Shown: positions 8,599 through 18,525, counted from the stretch's first letter. The stretch is DNA of 64,000 nucleotides from Candida dubliniensis CD36 (GCF_000026945.1 NC_012862.1:62001-126000); one strand, 5' to 3'. Numbers and translations are program-made. Notes: generated by a model not told the origin, from the letters alone.

Positions 8599-9393
8599 TT
8601 AAATAGCTGGCGCTTCTGTTTTAGGTTCCTCAGTTGATTTTTCGACTAAACCTTTGCTTTCCTCCGAAACATTTTTGACTTCATCTTGAGCCAGTTCAGT
8701 GGCTTTCTCGTCAGTCTGTTTGGTATTGTCGTCGTTTACTTCCTTACTGTTATCTTGTTGAGGTTCCTCTTTAAGTTCTTCCTTGATGGTATCGTTTTCA
8801 GTGGCTTCTTTGCTGTTTTCATTTTCATTAATGAATTTCTTAATTTCTTCTTCAGCACTTGTGAAGCTAACTTCTGGAGATACTTGAATTTGCTTGACTT
8901 TCAAGACACCATCAACAAAAATCCAATGTGATCTAATAATCCCCAGAGGGTGTTTTTTAGCACCTAAAGCACCAATCAACTTTTTTTCCGGATCAGATAA
9001 CAAATCGTACTCAGCACTTTGTTTGGTTTGGAAAGTCTTCTGAGCTTTGATGCTATCAGAAGAAACACCAAAGATTGCAACGTCCTTGTAGTCCTTGTCG
9101 AGTTTTCTGAATCCAGATACTTGTCTAGCACAGCCACTGGTGGATGCACGTGGAAAAGCAAAAATAACTACATATTTAGATCCCTTGGCAACTTCAGCTA
9201 AGTTTATCTCTTTTCCATCTTGGTTTAGCAAGGTAATTTCTGGAATTTTTTCACCAATCTCCAAACCAGCATTGGGTTTTGCTGTGTTGGTGGAAGTTGT
9301 TTTAGCTTTCTTAGTTGGTGGTTGTTCGACGGCAGCCTCTGGTTCTTTGGTAGGTCTAGCAGCAACTCTTGCAGAACGACGTAATTCAGGCAT
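8599..9393 (-). CDS. DOT5: Nuclear thiol peroxidase (BCP/PrxQ type)
   Basis: This peroxiredoxin reduces hydroperoxides in the nucleus; the yeast gene was also found as a disruptor of telomeric silencing. The 264 aa are longer than yeast Dot5 (about 215). The N-terminus is basic (RRSARVAARPT, then KKAK), as in yeast Dot5, and could be a nuclear signal. The AhpC/TSA domain spans about 44-185, with the peroxidatic Cys at C88 in PRASTSGCARQ. The usual Pro before Gly-Cys is Ser here. C88 is the only cysteine in the protein, and residue 93, where a resolving Cys often sits in this family, is Ser. Residues 190-264 form an acidic low-complexity tail absent from the short family members. A T15 tract lies downstream of the stop and an A-rich tract upstream of the start. 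Confidence 0.9.
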   Translation of the reverse strand: MPELRRSARVAARPTKEPEAAVEQPPTKKAKTTSTNTAKPNAGLEIGEKIPEITLLNQDGKEINLAEVAKGSKYVVIFAFPRASTSGCARQVSGFRKLDKDYKDVAIFGVSSDSIKAQKTFQTKQSAEYDLLSDPEKKLIGALGAKKHPLGIIRSHWIFVDGVLKVKQIQVSPEVSFTSAEEEIKKFINENENSKEATENDTIKEELKEEPQQDNSKEVNDDNTKQTDEKATELAQDEVKNVSEESKGLVEKSTEEPKTEAPAI

Positions 9394-10689
9394 TGATGGT
9401 TAAATTGCTTTCAAATAAATCAAATATAACTTGAAAAAAAAGAAAGAAAGAAAGAAAAAAAAAAAAAAAAGTCAATTAAACTACAAATTCTAGAATGACC
9501 AAGTAAAATAAATCAATGAACAAGAATGAAAAATATTGAAAGGTTGGGGCAATGATGAATTCTCTTTTTCCTTTCTGTATGATTCTATTTTGTGGCTTTT
9601 ACCGCATTGAAAAATTATTTTTTTGTAGATGTGTGGGACAAACCATAATTTATAGAATTTCAATTTCAAAAATTCCTCAAGAAAATTCAGGGATAAAAAA
9701 TATAAAAAAGAAAGAAATCTCTTACCGTGTCAGTTCCTACATATTTCAATTAAAATTACTCTATCAAACTTACTAATTTCGGTTTGTGTGAAAATCAGAA
9801 GAAGATTCCACTAAATGATGTAGAAAGTAATGCTTTTCAGTGTTTGGTTTTTCTTTTTTTTTTTTTCGTTTCCCTAATTGTATATACTCAAATTAGATTT
9901 TAGGGGGTAGCAAAATATGAGGATTAAAAGACAAGGTTGTAAGCGGAACCGATAGTTGGCATTTAGCATCTCAAATATTAGTCAAACGATATACCAAGTC
10001 ATGTCACTATTATTCAATGATCGTTTAGCAAGACTTGTACGAATGGGTATTGTGGTGGTGGTGGTAGGTGTGTAAGTGGAAATATTACTTGCATCTCCCC
10101 ACCCCCTTTGTTGTAAGAGACACTACTCCTGAAATGCTTCTATGCAGTGAACGTTTGCGATATGACCTTGTCACTTCGACGTTGTCCGTTTTATAATGGA
10201 ATCACAAAACTCTTCATAGAAATGCTTCTGATGTTGATTATTTGTAACAATTTTGGAAGAACGTTATTCTCAACCGGGGTGTTTGATGTGCTACGACATT
10301 GTGCAACAATATACCAGTCTGTAATTTTTCCTTATCAATTTGTACAAAATATTAATGAAAAATACAACATTGAATATTTCTAAACCATTTTCAAAACATG
10401 ATCTTGAGAGATACTGAATTTAGTAAAACAACACTCCAGTTGAACTCCAGATCATTATGTAGAAGTTGTAATTGTATTATTTGCTAGTTTTGCCATTACC
10501 TTTTGGATGTCTAGACACGACTTGTAATTGAAACAACCTTTTTTTTTTTTTTTTTTTTTTTCAGTTCTTCATTTCGTTGTTTGGGACAAAATCAATACAC
10601 TTATCTCATTAGTAGTAGAACAACCGCCTATCAATCAATCAATCAATCAAAAAAGAATAAATACCACGGACAGTAACAAGTAGTAGATT
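9394..10689. other. 1.3-kb DOT5-ESA1 divergent intergenic region
   Basis: No convincing gene is present. The longest frame, 10147-10383, starts with GTG, not ATG. Visible landmarks are an A-rich tract at about 9437-9471 near DOT5, a GGTGGTGGTGGT stretch near 10053, an unbroken T23 run at 10539-10561, and five ATCA repeats at 10630-10649 just before ESA1. I saw no tRNA boxes. Confidence 0.6.
10630..10649. repeat. ATCA tetranucleotide microsatellite (5 units)
   Basis: There are five perfect ATCA units in the ESA1 leader, 40 bp before its ATG. It probably lies in the 5' UTR and may be length-polymorphic. Confidence 0.8.
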
Positions 10690-12315
10690 ATGGCAGTAGC
10701 AGAAATCAAAAAAGAAAAAGGCTCTAGCATGTCACCTGCACCCTCTTCGCCCATTCAAATACTAAGTACTGAACCTGATGCAAATCCCGATAGTAAACAG
10801 GAGAAATTTACACCGAAAGATATATTGCCGGGATGCAAAGTGCATGTTTCTAAAGATGGGGAGCTCAGACTAGCAGAAATTTTACAAGAACATATTAAGA
10901 AAGGCCGTAAAGTGTTCTATGTGCATTACCAAGATTTCAATAAACGTTTAGATGAATGGATTGAACTCGACAGGATCGACTTTACTCGAAGTCTAATTTT
11001 ACCAGAAATAAAAACAGACACAAAGGAGAATAAACTGAAAAAGAAGAGCAAATCCAAAGGCCTGACAAAGCTGTCCAAAAATAATACCACTGCCAATAGT
11101 ACAACTGGTACCCCACAGCCAAATGATGGACAGCCTATTATGGGAGACGATGAAATGGATTTGGAAAACTTGAATGTCCAAGGATTAAAGCGTCCTGGAG
11201 AAGAATTTAGTAGGGAAGACGAAATCAAAAAGTTACGTACTAGTGGTTCCATGACCCAAAATCATCTGGAAGTTGCAAGAGTAAGAAATTTATCAACTAT
11301 TATATTGGGTGAGCACATCATAGAACCATGGTACTTTTCCCCGTACCCTATAGAATTGACAGAAGAAGACGAGATATACATTTGTGACTTTACACTTTCC
11401 TATTTTGGGTCCAAAAAGCAATTTGAGAGATTTCGCTCCAAATGTTCAATGAAGCATCCGCCAGGTAATGAGATATACAGAGATTCAAAAGTCAGTTTTT
11501 GGGAAATAGACGGGAGAAAGCAAAGAACGTGGTGTCGGAATTTGTGTCTATTGAGTAAATTGTTTCTTGATCATAAGACATTGTACTATGATGTTGATCC
11601 CTTTTTGTTCTATATAATGACTATCAAATCTGATCAAGGTCATCATGTTGTGGGGTATTTTTCCAAAGAAAAAGAGAGTGCAGATGGATATAATGTTGCA
11701 TGTATATTAACTCTACCCTGTTATCAAAAGAGAGGGTTTGGGAAATTATTGATCCAGTTTTCGTACATGTTAACCAAAGTTGAGAGAAAAGTGGGATCGC
11801 CTGAAAAACCATTATCGGATTTGGGATTATTGTCATATCGTGCCTATTGGACAGACACATTGGTTAAACTATTAGTGGAAAGAAACAGTCCTGCCTTATT
11901 CCGCAAGAATAATCCTCAGCTAGAATACGATGAAGCAGAAAATGGCAAAGATGGCTCTGCAACTCCAACACCGGGGCCAGGGTCATATGCTTCCCAATTC
12001 TCGACATCAGCTAGTGCCCTTGCTTCACGGCTGGGACTAAATTCATCGCCAGTTTTTTCTAATGAAATTACCATTGAGGACATTTCATCGATAACATGCA
12101 TGACCACGACCGATATATTGCACACATTGACCACATTGCAGATGTTGCGATACTACAAGGGACAACACATAATTGTGTTGACCGATCAAATAATGGAATT
12201 ATACGAAAAACTAGTCAAGAAGGTGAAAGAGAAAAAGAAGCACGAGTTAAATCCAAAATTATTGAACTGGACGCCGCCTCTGTTCACGGCAAACCAATTA
12301 CGATTCGGGTGGTAA
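10690..12315 (+). CDS. ESA1: MYST histone acetyltransferase, NuA4 catalytic subunit
   Basis: Esa1 acetylates histones H4 and H2A (and H2A.Z) as the catalytic subunit of NuA4 and is essential in budding yeast. The 541 aa (about 445 in yeast) contain a chromo-barrel/Tudor domain (about 38-100, ending LDEWIELDRIDF), a Lys-rich linker, and the MYST domain from about 196. C338 (in NVACILTLP) and E372 (in GSPEKPLSDL) occupy the two catalytic positions, with the same 34-residue spacing as in yeast. K296 (in LDHK) corresponds to the autoacetylated Lys. Of the C2HC zinc-finger ligands only the outer two cysteines remain. About 55-60 extra residues, rich in Ser, Gly and Pro, sit at roughly 400-459 between LVER and ITIEDISS, where yeast Esa1 has none. 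The gene converges with PRP46, with 16 bp between the stops. Confidence 0.96.
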   Translation: MAVAEIKKEKGSSMSPAPSSPIQILSTEPDANPDSKQEKFTPKDILPGCKVHVSKDGELRLAEILQEHIKKGRKVFYVHYQDFNKRLDEWIELDRIDFTRSLILPEIKTDTKENKLKKKSKSKGLTKLSKNNTTANSTTGTPQPNDGQPIMGDDEMDLENLNVQGLKRPGEEFSREDEIKKLRTSGSMTQNHLEVARVRNLSTIILGEHIIEPWYFSPYPIELTEEDEIYICDFTLSYFGSKKQFERFRSKCSMKHPPGNEIYRDSKVSFWEIDGRKQRTWCRNLCLLSKLFLDHKTLYYDVDPFLFYIMTIKSDQGHHVVGYFSKEKESADGYNVACILTLPCYQKRGFGKLLIQFSYMLTKVERKVGSPEKPLSDLGLLSYRAYWTDTLVKLLVERNSPALFRKNNPQLEYDEAENGKDGSATPTPGPGSYASQFSTSASALASRLGLNSSPVFSNEITIEDISSITCMTTTDILHTLTTLQMLRYYKGQHIIVLTDQIMELYEKLVKKVKEKKKHELNPKLLNWTPPLFTANQLRFGW

Positions 12316-12331
12316 ATGTGTAGATATATAT

Positions 12332-13543
12332 TTAATAAGATGTTCCCCATATTCTGATACTTTTATCGCCATGGCAAGTCAATAATCTTAACCCAGACAT
12401 ATCAAAAGTTGAAGCGTAAATTGCCGATTGTTCAGGTCCTGCCAAAGACGGAGATTGTCCAGATTGTTGTAAGCTACCACTAGCGTAATTATAAAACTCA
12501 AGTTTACCATCATCATATCCTGAAAACAAGGTGTTTGTAACTGGATTAATTGCTAGGGAATTAATGATCCTGCTATTATCTCTTTGATTTGGCAGTAATT
12601 GGCTGGTTCCAAATTCATTTAATAATTCTCCCTTTGGTAATAACCATTGCTTTATTTCGCCATTTGAGTCACCAGATATGAATGTTGCTTCTTTGGGATG
12701 TGACTTCATGCTTCGTATACTTTTTGAATGGTTAGTTATCAAAAGTTCGGTTTTCAGTTTTCTCAAGTCCCATAATCGTATAGTTCCGTCCATAGAACTT
12801 GTGATAACTTGTGGATCGCTATAATCGGTCTGAATGGATGTTATATCATTAGTGTGACCCAATAATGTCATCGCCTCTACCCTGCTTCTAATGTCCCAAA
12901 CCCTTACCACACAATCTTTACCACCACTGAATAAAACATCTAGCTCAGGGTGTAAGCCAATAGTATAAACCCCGCCCAAGTGTCCATGATATGACCGTAT
13001 TTGGCATCCGGCATCAGAATTACTTCTTTCCAAATCCCAGCACCGCAAAGACTTATCTTCACCCCCTGAAAATAAATATGGATGACGCTTAGAGATGCAC
13101 AATGATCGTACCCCTAGCACGTGTCCAGTCAACACTGCTTTAAGTGAATTATTTTCAAAATCCCATATTTTAATAGTAGAGTCTGCCAGCCCAGTAACAT
13201 ACCACTTGTTGGTTATCTCATCCAATGCAATTGCTCTTATCCATCCTTGATGTGCACCTGCTAATGTTCTCAATAATTTCCATTCTAAAACAGGGGACTC
13301 TTCCAGTTTGGGTGCAGATGATACTATAAGCTGGTTTGTCTGGTCATCTACACTGCTCTGTTCATGGCTTTTCAGTAGGTTGTTGAAGTAGTAATCTAAT
13401 TTGACATTATTATACATAGCTTCCGATAAAGTATCTTCTGGGGGTAATATAGAGTCATCGGTTGACATTAGAATATCCCGAGAGAAAGCAGTTAATGACA
13501 TGATTCTATAGTTTTTTAGGTTGAGTTTTATAGGCACTGACAT
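12332..13543 (-). CDS. PRP46: WD40 splicing factor Prp46 (PLRG1)
   Basis: Prp46 is a seven-bladed WD40 protein of the NineTeen-complex-related part of the spliceosome (Cef1/Syf1/Prp45 neighbourhood), required for pre-mRNA splicing. The 403-aa protein has a short helical N-terminus and then WD repeats from about residue 88. The first reads LRTLAGAHQGWIRAIALDE, followed by IKIWDF, LRCWDLE, VRVWDIR and IRLWDLR, and the last closes with IRIWG. GAHQGWIRAI is characteristic of PLRG1/Prp46 rather than other WD proteins. The frame can be extended by one TTG codon to 13546, but the ATG is at 13543. A second in-frame ATG at codon 15 is possible. It is divergent from the 13641 gene, with only 97 bp including a T16-like tract at 13568-13583. 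Confidence 0.93.
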   Translation of the reverse strand: MSVPIKLNLKNYRIMSLTAFSRDILMSTDDSILPPEDTLSEAMYNNVKLDYYFNNLLKSHEQSSVDDQTNQLIVSSAPKLEESPVLEWKLLRTLAGAHQGWIRAIALDEITNKWYVTGLADSTIKIWDFENNSLKAVLTGHVLGVRSLCISKRHPYLFSGGEDKSLRCWDLERSNSDAGCQIRSYHGHLGGVYTIGLHPELDVLFSGGKDCVVRVWDIRSRVEAMTLLGHTNDITSIQTDYSDPQVITSSMDGTIRLWDLRKLKTELLITNHSKSIRSMKSHPKEATFISGDSNGEIKQWLLPKGELLNEFGTSQLLPNQRDNSRIINSLAINPVTNTLFSGYDDGKLEFYNYASGSLQQSGQSPSLAGPEQSAIYASTFDMSGLRLLTCHGDKSIRIWGTSY

Positions 13544-13640
13544 CAAATGTGTATTTTTGTTTTTGATTTTTTTTTTTTTTTTTTGTCTCTATCTCTTCCC
13601 CAGTTGTAAAAAGATACAGTGATTGCAATAAATCTACCAG

Positions 13641-14738
13641 ATGGAAGTACAAACAATTAGCAAAGACAATGACGAGTTGCCAATTATAAGAGAGTTGTAT
13701 AAGGTCATCACCCTGTCATTGCGATCTCAGAAAATAATCCAAATAGCCCAGATACCTCAAAATGGAAACTCTCAGAGTAATATTGTCACATACGATGACG
13801 AAGATAATGACACATTAGAGATTGGCATCTCAAAACCAACGTATTTAGCTATGTTCAAACAGTCACATGATTATTGGTATAAATATATGGAAATAAACAA
13901 ATGTACATTAGAGAAACTTGAAATAGCAACTTTGAGTGAGCTTTATTTGATGACATTGGGATATTTGATAACGGCGAATGATCACAACAGTATAATGAAC
14001 TTGCACGAACAGATTGTAAAGATACTAGGAAATTTTGAGACTGACATTGAAATTGTTAGCTGCTTTCTAACAAGCAGGTTGAAGCGAATCAATAAGAGCA
14101 GTTTACTATGGCATTGGATGAAAAAAATGACGATTTTGGTAGTATTCAATAAACTAGAAGGAAAGCAAGGTGGCCAAGGTCTTTTATTGGGCAACCAGTT
14201 GTACAATAAGATTATTTCGAGGGCATTCAAAAGCTGTGAACTTCATTTCATGAACTATTATGCCAACAACTTTATACATTGGATTATGCAATGCACTATG
14301 GTCGTGCTAGGTGTCGATGATGGTGGTTATTTATTCCACCAGTTGCAGAAACACTGTCACGAAGCTCCACTGGATAGTTCATTGTGGACAAATATGAAGA
14401 ATTACATAAAGTGCATGCAAGGGTCCATACAAGCTGATAATCAAATTATCAAAGAGTATAACCAAATCAACATGAACTATGATGCAACATTGCAAAACCA
14501 TTCCCCGAGTCCATTAATTTTAACGAAAGAAAGTGACGAAGATATAATGGTCAATGAATTTCAATGGCTAGTGAAAGTTCAGTGCAAGAATGTGATCCCC
14601 TTTTCTGTTTTAATTGAAGCGGCACAGACAAAGAGAGTTCTAAAGAAATTAAAAGAGCTTATCCACTTGCATGAATTCAATAAAAATCTTGCAAAGATTG
14701 AATCTTTGATTGAATTACGTAGTCGTACGATAGAATAA
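13641..14738 (+). CDS. Unrecognised helical protein, possibly prenyltransferase-alpha-like
   Basis: I do not firmly recognise this 365-aa protein. It is predicted soluble and largely helical, with no signal peptide or membrane helix. Two segments resemble the repeat of protein prenyltransferase alpha subunits, in which Asn, Tyr, Trp and Arg recur: SSLLWHWMKKM near residue 155 and NYYANNFIHWIMQC near 204. A weaker third (SSLWTNMKNYIKC) lies near 250. This would suit a diverged member of the PTAR1/Ecm9 type, but that is a guess from pattern alone. It shares a short divergent promoter with PRP46. The ATG at 13641 is the only sensible start. Confidence 0.7.
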   Translation: MEVQTISKDNDELPIIRELYKVITLSLRSQKIIQIAQIPQNGNSQSNIVTYDDEDNDTLEIGISKPTYLAMFKQSHDYWYKYMEINKCTLEKLEIATLSELYLMTLGYLITANDHNSIMNLHEQIVKILGNFETDIEIVSCFLTSRLKRINKSSLLWHWMKKMTILVVFNKLEGKQGGQGLLLGNQLYNKIISRAFKSCELHFMNYYANNFIHWIMQCTMVVLGVDDGGYLFHQLQKHCHEAPLDSSLWTNMKNYIKCMQGSIQADNQIIKEYNQINMNYDATLQNHSPSPLILTKESDEDIMVNEFQWLVKVQCKNVIPFSVLIEAAQTKRVLKKLKELIHLHEFNKNLAKIESLIELRSRTIE

Positions 14739-14902
14739 CAAAAAATAAAGGTTACTTCATGGCATGCACTGGTCTATGTGTAGAGAAAAAAAAATATTAG
14801 CAAGTGAAAAAGTAGAAAACCAAGGCGATTTTTTCTTAAGAATACTTGACACGCGAGGTATTAAGCACCATCCCCCTTTTGTAAATATCTATTTTCGAAA
14901 AC

Positions 14903-15487
14903 ATGTTAAAGATACGCCAGTTGCAGAAGAAAAAGCAAGAGGAGGCTGAAAGGCTTGCCAAGTCTCAATCTCCAACACCCACCCCAGGTGATTCAACGAC
15001 CCCTTCCAACGAACGAGTTTCACCAGCGCAAATTCGTGTGCAAAAGGATATCTCTGAGTTAGATTTACCTTCATCAATAAAAGTGACATTTCCAAACCCA
15101 AATGATCCTTTCAATTTCAATTTACAATTAATACCACAAGGTGGATACTACAAAAACGGGAAATTTGAATTTAAAATCGAAATAAACTCAAATTTTCCGA
15201 TCGACCCTCCAAAAATCAAATGTTTACAAAAGATATACCACCCAAATATTGACTTACAAGGAAATATATGCCTTAACATTTTGAGAGAAGATTGGTCACC
15301 TGTGTTGAATTTGAACGGAGTGTTTATGGGATTGAATATTTTGTTTTTGGAACCTAATCCAAACGACCCACTAAACAAGGATGCAGCCAACGTTTTAGTA
15401 AAGAACAAGAAACAATTTGAAAGGAATGTTTATAATTCGATGAGAGGCGGTTATCTTGATCTGGTTTACTACGATCGTGTCATTTAA
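14903..15487 (+). CDS. UBC12: NEDD8/Rub1-conjugating enzyme E2
   Basis: Ubc12 accepts the ubiquitin-like protein Rub1/NEDD8 from its E1 and passes it to cullins. The 194 aa begin with the hallmark N-terminal peptide MLKIRQLQKKKQEEAE, which docks to the NEDD8 E1. A Pro/Thr-rich linker follows, then the UBC fold from about residue 40. The HPN triad is at 113-115, and the catalytic cysteine is C123 in GNICLNILREDWSP. The text FLEPNPNDPLNKDAA is typical of Ubc12. The D-CTG-V codon near the C-terminus should be read as Ser. Yeast UBC12 has an intron, but this copy is continuous. It converges on PAC1, with 97 bp between the stops. Confidence 0.96.
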   Translation: MLKIRQLQKKKQEEAERLAKSQSPTPTPGDSTTPSNERVSPAQIRVQKDISELDLPSSIKVTFPNPNDPFNFNLQLIPQGGYYKNGKFEFKIEINSNFPIDPPKIKCLQKIYHPNIDLQGNICLNILREDWSPVLNLNGVFMGLNILFLEPNPNDPLNKDAANVLVKNKKQFERNVYNSMRGGYLDLVYYDRVI

Positions 15488-15584
15488 AATTCCTTTATTC
15501 GTGAGTTACCTTGTTCAATTGCAAATATCTAATATATAGATACATACATACAATAAATACATACACATATCCTGTAATCTATGT

Positions 15585-17054
15585 TTAGTTCCATAGTTTG
15601 ATTGAATTATCGGCACTTCCGCTAATAAATAGACACCTCATTCGTTTTTCAACTTCTTTCAACAAATCTTCCTGACTAGTTGGAGTCAGATCACTTGCCT
15701 CCTTCAACCGAGCAAAATCAATGTCGTTTATGAATCCATCGTGACCTATAATAGTTTTAACCACATTTACTGACCCCGTTTCCAACAAGCTAGACAAATC
15801 CCAAAACTTGATTGTCTTATCATCACTACCACTAATAATAAACCTCCCATTTGGATGCACGCATAAACATTTGACCCAGGACAGATGACCCCTGAGCTCG
15901 GCAATCATCCAACTTTGAGAGTTGTTGTACTTTGAAGGAAGTGGTGGTCTATGGGGTGCAATTTTTGGAGGCGGAATTAACCATAACTTGATCGTGTTAT
16001 CTCTACTGGCAGTTATACAGTATTTGAAGCCCAACTGGTTATATGTCTTGTCTTTTAGTAGTTCCAAAGGTATTGTAGGAAACTGCTCAATATTTTTAGT
16101 TATGTACTCATCGAGTATTTTGTTGGCTTGCAATGCAGGTAGAAATTTGACTGTTTCCACAACATGGCCATGACCAACAATCATTGCTAAACCTGCTCCA
16201 CTACTTGCATGAGACAATCTCGCCAGCTGGTCATTTGAACAAGTTAACACAAAATCCCCGTTATTATCCAGCAGTACAATATCTAAATCTCGACACCATT
16301 CACTGTGGCCCACAAAACTCTTTAAACTTATGCCTTGAAAAATATCCCAAACTCGAATATTCTTGTCTCGTGATACAGAATACAAAATGCTATTATCAAT
16401 TGGAGAAAATTGTATTGATGAAACTGTGTGCTCATGCCCATTCAACGTACGAATATGATTAAACTTCTCATCCCAAATTTTGATAGTTAAATCGGAGGAA
16501 CAAGTAGCCAAATAGTATGGCTTTTTATAGGTAAAACATATCTTGTTGATTGCTCTTGTATGTGCTTTAATCATTTTTTCTGGTATCGTATTGTCGTCAT
16601 TGGAAATATTCCATATATATAGATTTCCATCGTTGCACCCATTGAGCACCAAGGGTAAATTTGGATGTAACTTCACAGTCGTTACAATATTTTCACATTG
16701 ATAGCTTTGCTTAGCTGTACCCTTAGGTATCCAGTTAATTTTGTCCTTACTTAAAACAATACCATTATTATCGGAATTAGAAGAATTAATAATGTTATTC
16801 AAATTACTAATTTCATTTTCAAGATCGATGATCTTCTTTTGAAGCCGTAAAACCGTCGACCATCTTTTCTCCAAGTAATTATCTACTTTTTCAACATTAT
16901 TAGACTCCTGTGTCCATTGGTCTATATTAAGTATTTTGGAAAGTTGGTCGAGTAAAGCATGATTGTCTTGTTGACACAATGGCTGTAAATACTGTATTAT
17001 AGCATAGTTTAATTCAGTTTGCTGTCGTTCCGTCAATATCAGCAATTTTTCCAT
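15585..17054 (-). CDS. PAC1: LIS1-type dynein regulator
   Basis: Pac1 (LIS1/NudF) is a dynein cofactor that targets the motor to microtubule plus ends for spindle and nuclear positioning. The 489 aa show the full family architecture: a LisH dimerisation motif at about 7-35 ([17 protein letters not shown]), a coiled coil at about 65-93 ([18 protein letters not shown]), and a WD40 propeller from about 110 to the end. Its repeats include [44 protein letters not shown] and IKLWN. An insertion of about 50 residues lies between blades 4 and 5 (the [14 protein letters not shown] region). Confidence 0.95.
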   Translation of the reverse strand: MEKLLILTERQQTELNYAIIQYLQPLCQQDNHALLDQLSKILNIDQWTQESNNVEKVDNYLEKRWSTVLRLQKKIIDLENEISNLNNIINSSNSDNNGIVLSKDKINWIPKGTAKQSYQCENIVTTVKLHPNLPLVLNGCNDGNLYIWNISNDDNTIPEKMIKAHTRAINKICFTYKKPYYLATCSSDLTIKIWDEKFNHIRTLNGHEHTVSSIQFSPIDNSILYSVSRDKNIRVWDIFQGISLKSFVGHSEWCRDLDIVLLDNNGDFVLTCSNDQLARLSHASSGAGLAMIVGHGHVVETVKFLPALQANKILDEYITKNIEQFPTIPLELLKDKTYNQLGFKYCITASRDNTIKLWLIPPPKIAPHRPPLPSKYNNSQSWMIAELRGHLSWVKCLCVHPNGRFIISGSDDKTIKFWDLSSLLETGSVNVVKTIIGHDGFINDIDFARLKEASDLTPTSQEDLLKEVEKRMRCLFISGSADNSIKLWN

Positions 17055-17745
17055 GTTGATTTTAACTATGCACTGGGTCTATAATTTGGAAACGTCTATT
17101 TAATATGTTATTGACTATAAATTGATTAATAGTTGATGAAAACTTTTTATTGTGTTTTTGTTTTCAATTTGAGTTCATGAGATTTTTTTTTTTTTTTTGT
17201 CTTGCTTTTTTTTTTTTCCCTGTTCGTCATAGTTAATTATACCAAACTTGTCAGTTTAAAGTTGGTATTTGGTGTCCTGTCAACTGCCAACTACAGGAGT
17301 AGATTAATTAGATTTGACAGGTAGTAATATATCACGGTGATTTTAAATAGTGTGTATAGAAGAAATATAATTATTTAAGTAACTTAAGATCTGTTAAATA
17401 TTCGGAGATTATTGAAGTCCCTGATTTAATAATAATAATGGAACACCGAACGCGTCAAGTGTTGGTGTGACCACTGGAATAAACTCATTTCAAGTCACAA
17501 CTAATTACGCTTCTGCAAGGATACAAGTCAGGATTCAGCCAAGTTTAGTTTTTTGTTGTTGAATATTGTCTCCGGTGACTAATGCACCATTTAAAATGCA
17601 ATCAACAATTATCAGCTTTTTTTTTTGTATAGCTCAAACTTATGGGTGTGTTTAAAATACATAAGATAGAGTTATTACTACAAACTTTTTGCACAGTTTT
17701 ATACTTCTAACATTGAATATGTGAAACAGTAGTGAAATTGTTTGT
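17055..17745. other. PAC1-IST1 intergenic region
   Basis: This 691-bp region holds the PAC1 promoter and the IST1 3' flank. Two T-rich tracts (about 17184-17198 and 17208-17218) lie 130-165 bp before the PAC1 ATG. A single ACGCGT (17449-17454) resembles an MluI cell-cycle box but is far from either start. No gene is seen. Confidence 0.55.
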
Positions 17746-18525
17746 CTATGGCAGAGTTCCTTTTAATGCAGCAAATCTAGCTTTTAAAGCATCGAAATCA
17801 GATTCTTCCTGTATTTTAGGATCGTGATTCTTAAAGACAGGTTTGACTGCCACACCACCCAACGGTTCCGCTAACCCAAATTCTTTCTGTCCTCCATCAT
17901 CATCATCATCATCATCATTGTCATCATTATTGTTCTTATCACCCGTGGCATTAGTTGCCTCTTCTTCCTTTAATCCACTGTAGGGTACATTATAAGCTCT
18001 TGCTATTTCACATAAATACAAGTCGACCAATGTTTCACTTGGCGGTTCAATGTCACATCGTTTAACAACTTTTTCCGGTACTTCTTCGCCATTTTTGTTA
18101 TCTAATATTGGCTGAGCAAATTCAGGTCCACCAAATTTATATATCAAAATGTCTTTAATTGTGATCAATTCTTTCAATTCTGTATGGTTAGCAGAATAAA
18201 TAATACTATTAACGGCTTCCTGTAAATTCTTTTCAACTGTAGTTCGTTCTAACAATATCGGTAAACGTGCCAATAATAACTCACAATACAATTCTAAAAT
18301 CTCCAATAATTCAATATATATGTCATCGCGGATTATGTTTTCTACTCGGATCTTACTACTCGACTCTTTTCCTTGAGATAATAACTCAGATAATTGACGT
18401 CTTTGTTGCTTGGTGATGGCAGTTTTCTTCTCCTGGATAAACTTTAATTTACTTATTGCCATTTTCAATGTTGTTTTCAATCTCAATGGATTGAGATGTG
18501 GTGGTACTGCAAGTGGTCTAGCCAT
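17746..18525 (-). CDS. IST1: Ist1, ESCRT-III-like regulator of Vps4
   Basis: Ist1 is an ESCRT-III-fold protein that binds Did2 and Vps4 and tunes multivesicular-body sorting. The 259-aa product has the N-terminal Ist1 helical domain (PLRLKTTLKMAISKLKFIQE, then LLEILELYCELLLARLPIL, then LVDLYLCEIARAYNVPYSGL). An acidic linker with an Asp run follows (about 190-205). The C-terminal MIT-interacting motif is DALKARFAALKG, with the L-x(2)-R-F-x(2)-L-K spacing. The frame runs upstream to 18654, but those 43 residues are unlike the family, while the ATG at 18525 gives MARPLAVPPHLNPLRLKT, which aligns with known starts. A T18-like tract (18616-18633) lies about 90 bp upstream. Confidence 0.9.
   Translation of the reverse strand: MARPLAVPPHLNPLRLKTTLKMAISKLKFIQEKKTAITKQQRRQLSELLSQGKESSSKIRVENIIRDDIYIELLEILELYCELLLARLPILLERTTVEKNLQEAVNSIIYSANHTELKELITIKDILIYKFGGPEFAQPILDNKNGEEVPEKVVKRCDIEPPSETLVDLYLCEIARAYNVPYSGLKEEEATNATGDKNNNDDNDDDDDDDGGQKEFGLAEPLGGVAVKPVFKNHDPKIQEESDFDALKARFAALKGTLP

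Noticed and set aside
10147..10383. 78-codon plus frame upstream of ESA1
   Set aside because: The first codon is GTG; there is no ATG near the start and no family resemblance.
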